Source: Planctomycetota bacterium
GTDB taxonomy: Bacteria > Planctomycetota > UBA1135 > UBA2386
Reading direction: 5' to 3'
DNA: 64,000 nt
NCBI GenBank assembly: GCA_016794425.1
Contig: JAEUHR010000058.1
Span: forward strand, 1 to 64,000
Both the position numbers and the translations under genes were made by a program. This document shows, piece after piece, positions 27,308 through 38,895 of this stretch; positions within the stretch are counted from its first letter, which is position 1, and each line of letters starts with the position of its first letter. The notes beneath the pieces were generated by a model that saw nothing but the letters and a program-made list of their open reading frames with translations, had not been told where the DNA came from and searched no databases.

Positions 27308-30300
27308 ATGGAACCTCGCCCCTTCCACAAACTCCTCTGCGCCAACCGCGGCGAGATCGCGATCCGCGTGTTCCGCGCCGCCTCCGAGATGGGGTTGCGC
27401 ACCGTCGCGATCTTCAGCGAGGAGGACGCGACCAACCAGCATCGTTACAAGGCCGACGAGAGCTACCTGGTCGGCCGCGGCAAGGGACCGGTCGCCGCCT
27501 ACCTGGACGGCGACGAGATCATCCGCATCGCGCGGCGCGCGAAGGTCGACGCGATCCATCCCGGCTACGGCTTCCTGTCCGAGAACCACGCGTTCGCGGC
27601 GGCGGTGCGCGCGGCCGGCATCGCGTTCCTCGGCCCGCGCGCGAACGTGATCCAGTTCCTCGGCGACAAGGTCGAGGCGCGCAAGGAGGCGCAGCGGCTC
27701 GGCATCCCGATCGTGCCGGGCACCGAACTGCCGGCCGACGAGGCCGAGGCGTTCCGCCGCGGCGAGGAGTTCTTCCGGGCCCACGGCACGACGATCGTCA
27801 AGGCGGCGCACGGCGGCGGCGGCCGCGGCATGCGCGTGGTCGAAGACCTGCGCGAACTGGCGCCGCTGCTGCGGCAGGCGCGCAGCGAGTCGCTGGCGGC
27901 GTTCGGCAGCCCGGTCGTGTTCCTCGAGAAATACCTGCCGAAGGTGCGCCACATCGAGGTGCAGATCCTCGGCGACCTCGGCGGCAACGTCGTGCACCTG
28001 CACGAACGCGACTGCTCGGTGCAGCGGCGCCACCAGAAGGTCGTCGAGATCGCGCCGGCGCCGAATCTGACGCAGTCGGTGCGGCAGCAGCTGTTCGCCG
28101 ACGCGCTGAAGCTCGCACGCGAGGTCGGCTACCACAACGCCGGCACGTTCGAGTTCCTGGTCGCCGGCGACGAACACTTCTTCATCGAGGTCAACCCGCG
28201 GCTGCAGGTCGAGCACACGGTCACCGAGCAGGTCACCGGCATCGACCTGGTGCAGACGCAGATCCGCATCGAGCAGGGTTACGAGCTCGGCAGCCCCGAG
28301 ATCGGCATCTACTCGCAGAACGACGTGCGGCCGCGCGGCTTCGCGATCCAGTGCCGCATCACGACCGAGGATCCGCAGAACGACTTCCTGCCCGACACCG
28401 GCACGATCCTGGCCTACCGCGCGCCGGGCGGGTTCGGCCTGCGGCTCGACGGCGGCGACGGTCTCGCCGGCACCGTCGTGTCGGGCCACTACGACTCGCT
28501 GCTGGTCAAGAGCATCACCTACGGCCCGACGCTCGAAGGCGCGGCGCAGAAGGGGCTGCGCGCGCTGCGCGAGTTCCGGATCCGCGGCGTCAAGACCAAC
28601 CTCGCGTTCCTGCAGAACGTGCTGCAGCATGCGGCCTTCCTGCGCGGCGAGACCTGGACGCGGTTCCTCGACGACACGCCGGAGCTGTTCGAGATCAAGC
28701 TCGGCAAGGACCGCGCGACCAAGCTGCTGACCTACCTGGCGGACCTGGTCGTCAACGGCCACCCGACGATCCGCCGCGAACAGCGGCTGCAATCGCAGGC
28801 GCTGCTGGCGCCGCCGGTGCCGAGCGTGCCGGCCGGCGCGCCGCCGTTCGGGACCGCGCAGATGCTGGCCGAGGGCGGGCCGCGCAAGGTCGTCGAGTGG
28901 ATCAAGAAGCAGAAACGGCCGCTGCTCTGCGACACGACGATGCGCGACGCGCACCAGTCGCTGCTGGCGACGCGCGTCCGCACCAAGGACATGCTGGCGG
29001 TCGCGCATGCGACGGCGCACCTGGGCCACCAGCTGTTCTCGCTCGAGACCTGGGGCGGCGCGACGTTCGACGTCGCCTACCGGTTCCTCGACGAGGACCC
29101 GTGGGACCGCCTGCAGCAGCTCAAGCGCGCGATCCCGAACGTGCTGCAGCAGATGTTGCTGCGCGGCGCCAACGCGGTCGGCTACACGAGCTACCCGCAG
29201 AACGTCGTCGAGGGCTTCATCGACGAAGCGGCGCTGGCCGGCATCGACGTGTTCCGCGTGTTCGACAGCCTCAACGACCTCGACTCGATGCAGGTCGCGG
29301 TCGAGCGCGTGCTGAAGACCGGCAAGATCGCCGAGGTCGCCGCCTGCTACACCGGCGATGTCGACAACCCGGCGCGGTCGAAGTACGGGCTCGACTACTA
29401 CGTCGACCTGGCGCGCCGCATCGAGGACATGGGGGCGCACATCCTGTGCATCAAGGACATGGCCGGTCTGCTGCGGCCGCAGGCCGCGCGCATGCTGATC
29501 GGGCGGCTGGCCGAGGTGACGTCGCTGCCGATCCACCTGCACACGCACGACACCTCCGGCAACGGCATCGCGACCTACATCGCGGCGATCGAGAGCGGCG
29601 CGCACATCGTCGACGTCGCGCTGGCGCCGATGGCGGGCCTGACGTCGCAGCCGAGCATGAACGCGCTGATCGCCGCGTTGCGCGGCCACGCGCGCGAGAC
29701 CGGCCTGACCAACAAGGTCATGCAGCCGCTGGCCGACTACTGGGAGGCCGTGCGCGAGTACTACGCGCCGTTCGAGTGCGGCCTGAAGAGCAGCACCAGC
29801 GAGGTCTACTACCACGAGATCCCGGGCGGCCAGTACAGCAACCTGCGGCCGCAGGTCGCGTCGCTGGGCCTGCTGCACCGCTGGGGCGACGTCAAACACG
29901 CGTTCGCGGTCGTCAACCAGCTCTGCGGCGACATCCCGAAGGTCACGCCGAGCAGCAAGATGGTCGGCGACTTCGCGATCTTCCTGGTGCAGAACGACCT
30001 GCTGGCGATGCGCGCCGACCTCGCGGCGTCGACCGAGGCGACCAAGCAGCGCCTGCTGGCGGAGGCGAGGCGGCTCGACTTCCCGCAGAGCGTCGTGCAG
30101 TACTTCCAGGGCTTCCTCGGCCATCCGCCGGGCGGTTTCCCCGAAGACCTGCGCGCGGCGGTGCTGAAGGGCCTGCCGCGGCTCGAAGGCCGGCCCAGCG
30201 ACGGCCTGCCGCCGTTCGACTTCGCGAAGGCGACCGAGCACGTCGAGGCGCGTACCGGCCGGCGGCCGGCGATGCGCGACGTCGTCAGCTACGCGCTCTA

Positions 30301-30808
30301 CCCACGCGTGCTCGACGACTTCTTCGCGTTCCAGAACCGCTGCGGCGACGTGTCGCTGCTGCCGACGCCGGTCTACTTCTACGGTCTGGCGATGGGGCAG
30401 GAGGTCTGGATCGAGATCGAACCGGGCAAGACGCTCGTGATCTCGCTCGAGGCGATGAGCGAGCCCGACGAGGAAGGGCACGTGACGGTCTACTTCAAGC
30501 TGAACGGCCAGAACCGCCAGGTGGCGGTGCCGGACCGGTCGCGCACGAAGGAGACCGAGCAGCGCCGCCGTGCCGATCCGGCGCTGCCCGGCGAGGTCGG
30601 CGCACCGATGCCGGGCCGCGTGATCGGCCTGCACTGCCGCGAAGGGCAGGTCGTCGCCGCCGGCGAGCCGCTGGTCACGCTCGAGGCGATGAAGATGGAG
30701 ACCGTCGTGCGGGCGCCGATCGCCGGCACCGTGCGCGAGCTCTGCACCGACGTGAAGGCGCAGGTGAAGGGCCAGGACCTGCTGGTCGTGCTGGACCCGC
30801 AGAAGTGA
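27308..30808 (+). CDS. pyc: Pyruvate carboxylase
   Basis: Carboxylates pyruvate to oxaloacetate with ATP, bicarbonate and biotin (anaplerosis, gluconeogenesis). Single-chain form of 1166 residues, normal length. N-terminal biotin carboxylase begins LLCANRGEIAIRVFRAA, with the ATP-grasp glycine loop HGGGGRGMRVV and EVNPRLQVEHTVTE. The carboxyltransferase domain starts LLCDTTMRDAHQSLLATR. The biotinyl lysine is about 1129 in EAMKMETV. The start fits the N-terminal motif and the TACCTT box. It stands alone: an imperfect hairpin (30902-30929) follows it, then the kinase cluster. Confidence 0.97.
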   Translation: MEPRPFHKLLCANRGEIAIRVFRAASEMGLRTVAIFSEEDATNQHRYKADESYLVGRGKGPVAAYLDGDEIIRIARRAKVDAIHPGYGFLSENHAFAAAVRAAGIAFLGPRANVIQFLGDKVEARKEAQRLGIPIVPGTELPADEAEAFRRGEEFFRAHGTTIVKAAHGGGGRGMRVVEDLRELAPLLRQARSESLAAFGSPVVFLEKYLPKVRHIEVQILGDLGGNVVHLHERDCSVQRRHQKVVEIAPAPNLTQSVRQQLFADALKLAREVGYHNAGTFEFLVAGDEHFFIEVNPRLQVEHTVTEQVTGIDLVQTQIRIEQGYELGSPEIGIYSQNDVRPRGFAIQCRITTEDPQNDFLPDTGTILAYRAPGGFGLRLDGGDGLAGTVVSGHYDSLLVKSITYGPTLEGAAQKGLRALREFRIRGVKTNLAFLQNVLQHAAFLRGETWTRFLDDTPELFEIKLGKDRATKLLTYLADLVVNGHPTIRREQRLQSQALLAPPVPSVPAGAPPFGTAQMLAEGGPRKVVEWIKKQKRPLLCDTTMRDAHQSLLATRVRTKDMLAVAHATAHLGHQLFSLETWGGATFDVAYRFLDEDPWDRLQQLKRAIPNVLQQMLLRGANAVGYTSYPQNVVEGFIDEAALAGIDVFRVFDSLNDLDSMQVAVERVLKTGKIAEVAACYTGDVDNPARSKYGLDYYVDLARRIEDMGAHILCIKDMAGLLRPQAARMLIGRLAEVTSLPIHLHTHDTSGNGIATYIAAIESGAHIVDVALAPMAGLTSQPSMNALIAALRGHARETGLTNKVMQPLADYWEAVREYYAPFECGLKSSTSEVYYHEIPGGQYSNLRPQVASLGLLHRWGDVKHAFAVVNQLCGDIPKVTPSSKMVGDFAIFLVQNDLLAMRADLAASTEATKQRLLAEARRLDFPQSVVQYFQGFLGHPPGGFPEDLRAAVLKGLPRLEGRPSDGLPPFDFAKATEHVEARTGRRPAMRDVVSYALYPRVLDDFFAFQNRCGDVSLLPTPVYFYGLAMGQEVWIEIEPGKTLVISLEAMSEPDEEGHVTVYFKLNGQNRQVAVPDRSRTKETEQRRRADPALPGEVGAPMPGRVIGLHCREGQVVAAGEPLVTLEAMKMETVVRAPIAGTVRELCTDVKAQVKGQDLLVVLDPQK

Positions 30809-30901
30809 CCGCGCGGCGCCGGTCGCGCCGATGGCAGCGCGGTGGCGCCGGCGGTGGCGGCACGCCCTAAAGCACCGCCCGGCGCGCCGTCGATGGCCGA
30901 C

Positions 30902-30929
30902 CCGGAGCCCCCGGGAAACCGGGGTCCGG
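30902..30929 (+). terminator. Possible hairpin after pyruvate carboxylase
   Basis: CCCCGG-GAAA-CCGGGG (30909-30924) with five more outer pairs across a two-base bulge. The GAAA tetraloop is stable. There is no T-tract, so it could terminate weakly or protect the mRNA end. The gap 30809-30942 shows no other feature except a CCTAAAGC tract near 30866. Confidence 0.4.
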
Positions 30930-30942
30930 TCGCCCGCCGCCC

Positions 30943-32502
30943 ATGACCGAGCCACGCCGCAAGATCCTGATCGTCGACGACGACGAATGGAACCTCGATC
31001 TGCTCGAGCAGGTGCTCGGCGAACGCTTCGAGGTGCGCCGCGCGTCTTCGGGCGAGGCGGCGCTGGCGTCGCTGCGCGAGTTCCCGGCCGAACTGGTGCT
31101 GCTCGACGTCGTGATGCCCGGCCTCGACGGCTACGCGACCTGCGAACGCATCCTGCAGGCGCCCGAGACGCGGCGCCTGAAGGTGATCCTGCTGTCCGGC
31201 AACGGCGGTCGCGCCGAACGCCTGCGCGGCTACGCGGTCGGCGCCAGCGACTTCCTGGTCAAGCCGTTCGACCCCGACGAACTGCTGGCCAAGGTCGACG
31301 TGTTCCTGGCGCTGAAGACCGCCCAGGACGAGTCGCGCGCGAAGAGCGACTTCGTCGCCAACCTGAGCCACGAGATCCGCACGCCGATGACGGCGATCCT
31401 CGGCTACTCGGAGAACCTGCGCGACGGCAACCTGACGCCGGCAGCGCGGCAGGAGGCCATCGACACGATCTGGCGCAACGGCCAGCACCTGCTCGAGCTG
31501 GTCAACAACATCCTCGACCTGTCGAAGATCGAGGCCGGCTGCATGACGGTCGAGCCCGGGGTCTGCGACCCGGTCGAGATCGTGCACGAAGTGGTCGCGA
31601 TGATGCGAGCGCGCGCGGTCGGTCGCGGTCTCGCGCTCGACGCGGTGCTCGAGTCGCCGGTGCCGGAGCGGATCGTCAGCGACCGCACGCGGTTGAAGCA
31701 GATCCTGATCAACCTGGTCGGCAACGGCCTGAAGTTCACCGAACGCGGCGGCGTGCGCATCGGCGTGCGTTTCGTCGACGGCGAGCCGGGTCGCGAACCG
31801 GCGCTCGAGTTCGTGGTCGCCGACACCGGCATCGGCATCGATCGCGCGACGATCGAGACGCTGGGCCGGCCGTACGTGCAGGGCGACGCCAGCACGACGC
31901 GGCGGTTCGGCGGTTCCGGTCTCGGCCTGTCGATCAGCCGCCAGCTGGCGCGCCTGCTCGGCGGCGACCTGACGATCGACAGCGAACCGGGCCGCGGCAG
32001 CCAGTTCACGGTGCGGATCGCCACCGGCCCGCTCGACGGCGTGCCGCTGGTGCGGTCGCTCGACGCTGGCGGCGCGCGTTCGGCACCGGTCGCCGAGACC
32101 GGCGCCCCGCGGCGGCAACTGGCGCAGCGTCGCATCCTGCTGGCCGAGGACGGCGCCGACAACCAGCGGCTGTTCCGGTTCGTGCTGCAGAAGGCCGGCG
32201 CCGAGGTGGTCGTGGTCGAGAACGGGCGCGAAGCGGTCGACTGCGCGCTGGCGGCCGCCGGCAGCGCGCAGCCGTTCGACGTGATCCTGATGGACATGCA
32301 GATGCCGGTGCTCGACGGCTACTCGGCCACGGCGGAACTGCGCGACGTCGGCTACACGGGGCCGATCATCGGCGTGACCGCGCACACGATGGCCGCCGAC
32401 CGGCAGCGCTGCCTCGACATGGGCTGTGATCGGTACGCCGCGAAGCCGGTCGACCGCGAGGCGCTGATCCGCACGATCCTGGAGGTCGTGGAGCGGCGAT
32501 GA
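30943..32502 (+). CDS. Hybrid histidine kinase (REC-HisKA-HATPase-REC)
   Basis: 519 residues, cytoplasmic, with no membrane helix. Receiver 1 has its phospho-acceptor Asp55 in LVLLDVVMPGLDGY and a KPFDP lysine. The HisKA phospho-histidine is His143 in NLSHEIRTPMTAIL, followed by HATPase motifs (LVGNGLKF, DTGIGI, FGGSGLGLSI). Receiver 2 has Asp451 in VILMDMQMPVLDGY. Input must come through receiver 1 or a partner, as no sensor domain is present. It overlaps the HDOD gene by 4 bp. No Shine-Dalgarno or clear -10 box was found upstream of ATG 30943. Probable job: a phosphorelay node in the 30943-36711 module. Confidence 0.93.
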   Translation: MTEPRRKILIVDDDEWNLDLLEQVLGERFEVRRASSGEAALASLREFPAELVLLDVVMPGLDGYATCERILQAPETRRLKVILLSGNGGRAERLRGYAVGASDFLVKPFDPDELLAKVDVFLALKTAQDESRAKSDFVANLSHEIRTPMTAILGYSENLRDGNLTPAARQEAIDTIWRNGQHLLELVNNILDLSKIEAGCMTVEPGVCDPVEIVHEVVAMMRARAVGRGLALDAVLESPVPERIVSDRTRLKQILINLVGNGLKFTERGGVRIGVRFVDGEPGREPALEFVVADTGIGIDRATIETLGRPYVQGDASTTRRFGGSGLGLSISRQLARLLGGDLTIDSEPGRGSQFTVRIATGPLDGVPLVRSLDAGGARSAPVAETGAPRRQLAQRRILLAEDGADNQRLFRFVLQKAGAEVVVVENGREAVDCALAAAGSAQPFDVILMDMQMPVLDGYSATAELRDVGYTGPIIGVTAHTMAADRQRCLDMGCDRYAAKPVDREALIRTILEVVERR

Positions 32503-33425
32503 ACGACGCCGCCGCCTACCTGGCGATCGTCGCGAGCGACCGTCTGCCGACGCCGGGGCCGGTGGCACTCGAGCTGACGGCGCTGGTGCAGCAGGTCGAC
32601 GTCGACTTCGCCGACGTCGTGCGCGTCGTCGCCTCGGATCCGGCGATCTGCGCGCGCGCGCTGCGGGCTGTCAACTCCGCGGCGCACGGCGCCGGCCGCC
32701 GCGTCGCGACCGTCGACGACGCGGTGCGGCTGCTCGGCCTGCGCGGCATCGCGCGGCTCGCGATCGAGGTGTCGGTGCTGGAGCGCAACCGCGGCGGCAT
32801 AGCCGAGTTCGACTACGGCACGTTCTGGGCCGACGCGCTCGCGCGTGCGGTCGCTGCCCAGGTGCTCGGTCGGCTGACGCGGCGCGTACCGGCCGACGAG
32901 GCGTTCACCTACGGCCTGCTGTCGACGATCGGTCGGCTCGCGCTGGTCTCGGTGCACACGGACGTCTACCGGCAGATGCTGCTCACGCTCGGTCGGGCGA
33001 CGGCGGCCGAACGCGAGGAAGCCGAGCGCGCCGTGTTCCAGGTCGACGTCGAGCTGCTGTCGGCGCTGATGCTGCGCAGCTGGGGGCTGCCGGCGCTGCA
33101 CGTGGCGCTCGGCGCGCCGATGGCCGACGGCGAGACGCTGCCGCGCACCGAACGCGACACCGCGACGCTGCGGATCTGCCGCGCTGCCGGCCACGTCGCC
33201 GGCCTGCTGACGGCCGGGTCGGTGTCGCGCCGGCAGCTCGCTGCCGCGATGCAGGCGCTGGCCGACGTCTCGGTCGGCGCCGAACTGGCGGCCGAAGCCT
33301 TCCCCGACATCGTCGAGGGTTTCCGTGACAGCGGCGCCCTGCTGGCGATCCGCACGCCGGTCGTCGGCACGCTGGCCGAGATCTACGCCCACGCCACCGA
33401 AGTCCCGGCCCAGACGAATCCATGA
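32499..33425 (+). CDS. HDOD domain signalling protein
   Basis: 308 residues. The HDOD domain runs from about residue 14 to 210: LPTPGPVALELTALVQQVDV, DPAICARALRAVNSAA, and VDDAVRLLGLRGIARLAI are characteristic. HDOD proteins resemble inactivated HD phosphohydrolases and act as scaffolds in signalling or motility regulation; no HD metal ligands are visible here. It overlaps both neighbours by 4 bp (ATGA on each side), between a hybrid kinase and a FIST protein, so it probably receives or relays the kinase signal. Confidence 0.88.
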   Translation: MNDAAAYLAIVASDRLPTPGPVALELTALVQQVDVDFADVVRVVASDPAICARALRAVNSAAHGAGRRVATVDDAVRLLGLRGIARLAIEVSVLERNRGGIAEFDYGTFWADALARAVAAQVLGRLTRRVPADEAFTYGLLSTIGRLALVSVHTDVYRQMLLTLGRATAAEREEAERAVFQVDVELLSALMLRSWGLPALHVALGAPMADGETLPRTERDTATLRICRAAGHVAGLLTAGSVSRRQLAAAMQALADVSVGAELAAEAFPDIVEGFRDSGALLAIRTPVVGTLAEIYAHATEVPAQTNP

Positions 33426-34579
33426 CCACCGGCATCGACACGTCCGTCCGCATCCGTCGCGGCGCCTCGACCGCGACCGACACCGCGACCGCGGTGCACG
33501 AACTGTTCGCCGCGCTCGACCAGCCCGATCTGCGGCTGGTGCTGTTCCACTGCGCGCCCGAGCACGACCTCGAGGTGCTGGCGCGCGAACTGCGCCGACT
33601 GTGGCCCGGCCGCACGGTCGTCGGCTGCACGACCGCCGGCGAGATCACGCCGGTCGGCTACCTGCGCGGGGCGCTGACCGGCACCAGCCTCGCCGGACCG
33701 GAGTTCCACGTCATAGCCGAACGCTTCGACGGCGTGTCGCAGCTGCGTGCCGCCGAGATCAGCGATCGCACGCGCGACGCGGTCGGGCGGCTCGAACAGG
33801 CGACCCAGCGGCCGGCGCGCGAGGACACGTTCGGCCTGCTGCTGATCGACGGCCTCTGCATGCGCGAGGAACTGGTCGTGTCGGCGGTCTACCGCGGCCT
33901 CGGCAACCTGCCGGTGTTCGGCGGTTCGGCCGGCGACGGCACCCGTTTCGCGCAGACGTTCGTCTACGCCGACGGCGAGTTCCGGCGCGGCGCGGCGGTG
34001 CTGCTGCTGGTGCGCACCGAGCGCCCGTTCACGGTGTTCCGCACGCAGCACTTCGTGCCGTCGTCGGAGAAGCTGGTCGTGACCGAGGCCGATCCCGCGA
34101 ACCGCATCGTCACCGGCATCAACGGCGCGCCGGCCGGCCGCGAGTACGCGCGTGTGCTCGGTGTCGAGGTCGAGGAGCTGACGCCGCTGGTGTTCGCGAC
34201 GCACCCGGTGGTCGTGCGCGTCGGCGGCCAGTACTACGTGCGCTCGATCCAGAAGGTCAACCCGGACGGCAGCCTGACGTTCTTCTGTGCGATCGACGAC
34301 GGCATCGTGCTGACCGCGGCGCGCGGTGTCGACATCGTCGAAGACCTCGAGCAGACGTTCGCGCGCGTGCGGTCGCAGGTCGGCGAGCCGGAGCTCGTGA
34401 TCGGCTGCGACTGCATCCTGCGGCACCTCGAACTCGACCGCGAAGGCCTGAAGGGCCGCGTCGGCGAGATCCTGGCGCAGAACCACGTGATCGGCTTCAG
34501 CACCTACGGCGAGCAGTTCGAGGCGATGCACGTCAACCAGACCTTCACCGGCGTCGCGATCGGCGCCGCGCGCGGCTGA
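33422..34579 (+). CDS. FIST domain sensory protein
   Basis: 385 residues: FIST_N (about 30-220, with LVLFHCAPEHDLEVLARELR, GRTVVGCTTAGEI and VFGGSAGDG) followed by FIST_C (about 225-375, with AGREYARVLGVE and VIGFSTYGEQF). FIST domains are thought to sense small ligands such as amino acids and are often encoded beside histidine kinases or chemotaxis proteins. No membrane segment is seen, so it would act in the cytoplasm. It overlaps HDOD by 4 bp, and the downstream hybrid kinase starts 5 nt after its stop. That kinase lacks a sensor domain, so FIST may supply its input. Confidence 0.9.
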   Translation: MTTGIDTSVRIRRGASTATDTATAVHELFAALDQPDLRLVLFHCAPEHDLEVLARELRRLWPGRTVVGCTTAGEITPVGYLRGALTGTSLAGPEFHVIAERFDGVSQLRAAEISDRTRDAVGRLEQATQRPAREDTFGLLLIDGLCMREELVVSAVYRGLGNLPVFGGSAGDGTRFAQTFVYADGEFRRGAAVLLLVRTERPFTVFRTQHFVPSSEKLVVTEADPANRIVTGINGAPAGREYARVLGVEVEELTPLVFATHPVVVRVGGQYYVRSIQKVNPDGSLTFFCAIDDGIVLTAARGVDIVEDLEQTFARVRSQVGEPELVIGCDCILRHLELDREGLKGRVGEILAQNHVIGFSTYGEQFEAMHVNQTFTGVAIGAARG

Positions 34580-34584
34580 CGACG

Positions 34585-36711
<2,127 letters not shown>

Positions 36712-36723
36712 ACTCGGCGCCGC

Positions 36724-37596
36724 GTGAGGATCGCGGACCTGCCGTGGTACGACCTGCCGGAGCTGCAAGCCGCCACCGATGCGTGGTGGCGCGGCATCGC
36801 GGCACACCTGCGCGACCGCGGCGTCGATCGCGTGCCGGACGTGCTGTCGCGCGACGGTGACCACGCAGCGCGCTGGCGGCACCCGGACCTGCTGCTGAGC
36901 CAGGCCTGTGGCTACGACGTGCTCTACGACGCGGCCGCGTGGATCGTGCCGGTGGCGACGCCGTGCTACCGGCTCGGCGGCGCCTGTGGTCCGCACTACG
37001 ACAGTGCGGTGGTCGTGCGCGCCGACGCGCCGTGGCGGCGCGTCGGCGACCTGCGCGGCACGCGCTTCGTCGTCAACGAAGCGTCGTCGCACTCCGGCAC
37101 CAACGCCGTGCGGCCGCTGGTGGCCCGGCAGAGCCGTGCCGGTCGGTTCTTCGCCGACGTCGCCGCGACCGGGTCGCACACCGACAGCCTCTCTGCGGTG
37201 CAGCGCGGCGAAGCCGACGCCGCCTGCATCGACCGCGTGGTCTGGACGCTGCTCGAACGCGTGCGCCCGGCGGCGCTGGCCGGGCTGCGCGTGATCGCGA
37301 CCACCGCGCGGGCCTGGGCGCCGCCGTACGTGACGTCGCGGCGGACCGAGCCGGCGCTGCGCGCGGCGCTGGCGGCGGCGCTGGTGGCAGCGGCCGGTGA
37401 TCCGGCGCTGGCGGCGCCGCGGGCGGCGCTGTGCCTGGAGGGCTTCACGGTGCTGCCCGACGACGCCTACCGCGATCTGGCGCAGTTCGAGCGCCCGGCG
37501 CTGGCCGCCGCCTACTTCGAACTGCCCGCACCGGACGCGTCGCCGCTGTCGCGCGCGTGCGGCCGCGGCCGGGGCGGCGGCGCCGCGTCAGTCTGA
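36724..37596 (+). CDS. PhnD/SsuA-like substrate-binding protein without signal peptide
   Basis: 290 residues related to the phosphate/phosphonate ABC-transporter binding-protein family: LLLSQACGYDVLY, YDSAVVVRADAPWRRVGDLRGTRF, VNEASSHSGTNAVRPL and a TGSHTDSLSAVQRGEADAACID core. There is no export signal and no permease or ATPase gene nearby, so it may act in the cytoplasm as a ligand sensor, perhaps for the adjacent kinase cluster. The latter is inference. GTG 36724 is supported by the TAGACT box. The 3' end overlaps the convergent hflX by 9 bp. Confidence 0.82.
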   Translation: MRIADLPWYDLPELQAATDAWWRGIAAHLRDRGVDRVPDVLSRDGDHAARWRHPDLLLSQACGYDVLYDAAAWIVPVATPCYRLGGACGPHYDSAVVVRADAPWRRVGDLRGTRFVVNEASSHSGTNAVRPLVARQSRAGRFFADVAATGSHTDSLSAVQRGEADAACIDRVVWTLLERVRPAALAGLRVIATTARAWAPPYVTSRRTEPALRAALAAALVAAAGDPALAAPRAALCLEGFTVLPDDAYRDLAQFERPALAAAYFELPAPDASPLSRACGRGRGGGAASV

Positions 37597-38895
37597 CGCC
37601 GGCGGCCGGTCGCGCGGCTCGGCCTTGCGCGCACCTTCGGCCAGGATCCGGCCGAGCAGCGCCGGCGAGGCCTGCAGTTCCATCAGGCAGCCTTCGTCGG
37701 TGTAGAACTCCGACAGCACCGTGGCCTTGGCGCGGATCTCGCCGTGCAGGTTGCTGGCCGAGTGCGGCAGCAGGATCTCGACGCGGTTCTCGACCGACGC
37801 GAGGTGGCTCTGGATCGCGCTCATCAGCTCCGGCATGCCGTCGCCGGTCGCGACCGAGACCGCGACCGCGCGCGGCTCGAGCTGCCACAGCGGCGCCAGC
37901 GCGGCGCGGTCCGGCACCAGGTCGATCTTGTTGAACACCGTGATGCGCGCCAGTTCGCTGGCGCCGAGCGTCTCCAGCACCTCGTCGACCGTGCGCAGCT
38001 GTTCGGCGGCCTCGGCCGAACTGCCGTCGACCATCACCAGCAGCAGGTCCGCGTGCAGCGCCTCTTCGAGCGTCGCGTGGAAGCTGGCGACCAGCTGGTG
38101 CGGCAGCTTGCGCAGGAAGCCGACCGTGTCGGTCAGCAGCACGGTGCGCCCGCCGGTCAGCCGCCACGGCCGCGTTCGCGTGTCCAGCGTCGAGAACAGC
38201 CGGTTCTCGGCCAGCACGCCGGCGTCGGTCAGCCGGTTCATCAGGCTGGACTTGCCGGCGTTCGTGTAGCCGACCAGCGCGACCGTGAACAGGTCGGGCC
38301 GCGCCTGCACCTCGCGCACCTTGTGCTGCTCGATGCGCTTCAGTTCGCGCGTCACCGCGGCGATCCGGTTGCGCAGCAGTTCGCGGTCGACGTCGATCTG
38401 CTTCTCGCCGGCGCCGCCGCGCACGCCGATGCCGCCGCGCTGACGTTCGAGGTGGGTCCAGCGCCGCCGCAGGCGCGGCATCTCGTACTGCAGTGCCGCC
38501 AGTTCGACCTGCAGCCGCGCCTGCGGCGTGCGCGCGTGCATGCCGAAGATCTGCAGGATCAGTTCGCTGCGGTCGATGCACGGCACGCCGACCGCGGCCT
38601 CGATCGCCTTGCCCTGGTTCGGCGTCAGCGAGTCGTCGCAGATCACGATGCCGCTGTGCGCGAGCTTCACCACGTCGATCAGCTCGGCGAGCTTGCCGCT
38701 GCCGAGGTAGCTGTGCGGGTCGGGGTGGCGGCGGTGCTGCACCATGCAGCCGGCCGGCACGTAGTCGGCGGTCTCGGCGAGCTGCTGCAGCTCGTGCAGC
38801 GCCTCGGCGGCGGTGCGCGGATCGCCCATCGGCACGATGCCGAACAGGATCGCCTCGTTGGGATTGCCGCGGCTCTGGATCTGGTCGTTCTTCAC
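37588..38895 (-). CDS. hflX: Ribosome-associated GTPase HflX
   Basis: Splits stalled or hibernating ribosomes. 435 residues: HflX-specific N-terminal domain (PDPHSYLGSGKLAEL, DDSLTPNQGKAIE), glycine-rich linker (RQRGGIGVRGGAGEKQ), then the G domain with G1 GYTNAGKSS (about 208-216), G3 DTVGF and G4 NKID, plus a C-terminal domain. GTG 38895 overlaps the nadB stop (GTGA), giving a nadB-hflX transcript. The C-terminus overlaps the 3' end of the convergent binding-protein gene. Confidence 0.96.
   Translation of the reverse strand: MKNDQIQSRGNPNEAILFGIVPMGDPRTAAEALHELQQLAETADYVPAGCMVQHRRHPDPHSYLGSGKLAELIDVVKLAHSGIVICDDSLTPNQGKAIEAAVGVPCIDRSELILQIFGMHARTPQARLQVELAALQYEMPRLRRRWTHLERQRGGIGVRGGAGEKQIDVDRELLRNRIAAVTRELKRIEQHKVREVQARPDLFTVALVGYTNAGKSSLMNRLTDAGVLAENRLFSTLDTRTRPWRLTGGRTVLLTDTVGFLRKLPHQLVASFHATLEEALHADLLLVMVDGSSAEAAEQLRTVDEVLETLGASELARITVFNKIDLVPDRAALAPLWQLEPRAVAVSVATGDGMPELMSAIQSHLASVENRVEILLPHSASNLHGEIRAKATVLSEFYTDEGCLMELQASPALLGRILAEGARKAEPRDRPPASD

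Noticed and set aside
24724..30870. 2048-codon plus-strand open frame
   Set aside because: It is antisense to the repeat protein and then out of frame with pyc. Composition is Arg/Ala/Gly-rich with no domain; a GC-rich shadow.
27158..30955. 1265-codon minus-strand open frame
   Set aside because: Antisense to pyruvate carboxylase; His/Arg/Asp-rich shadow composition without recognisable domains.
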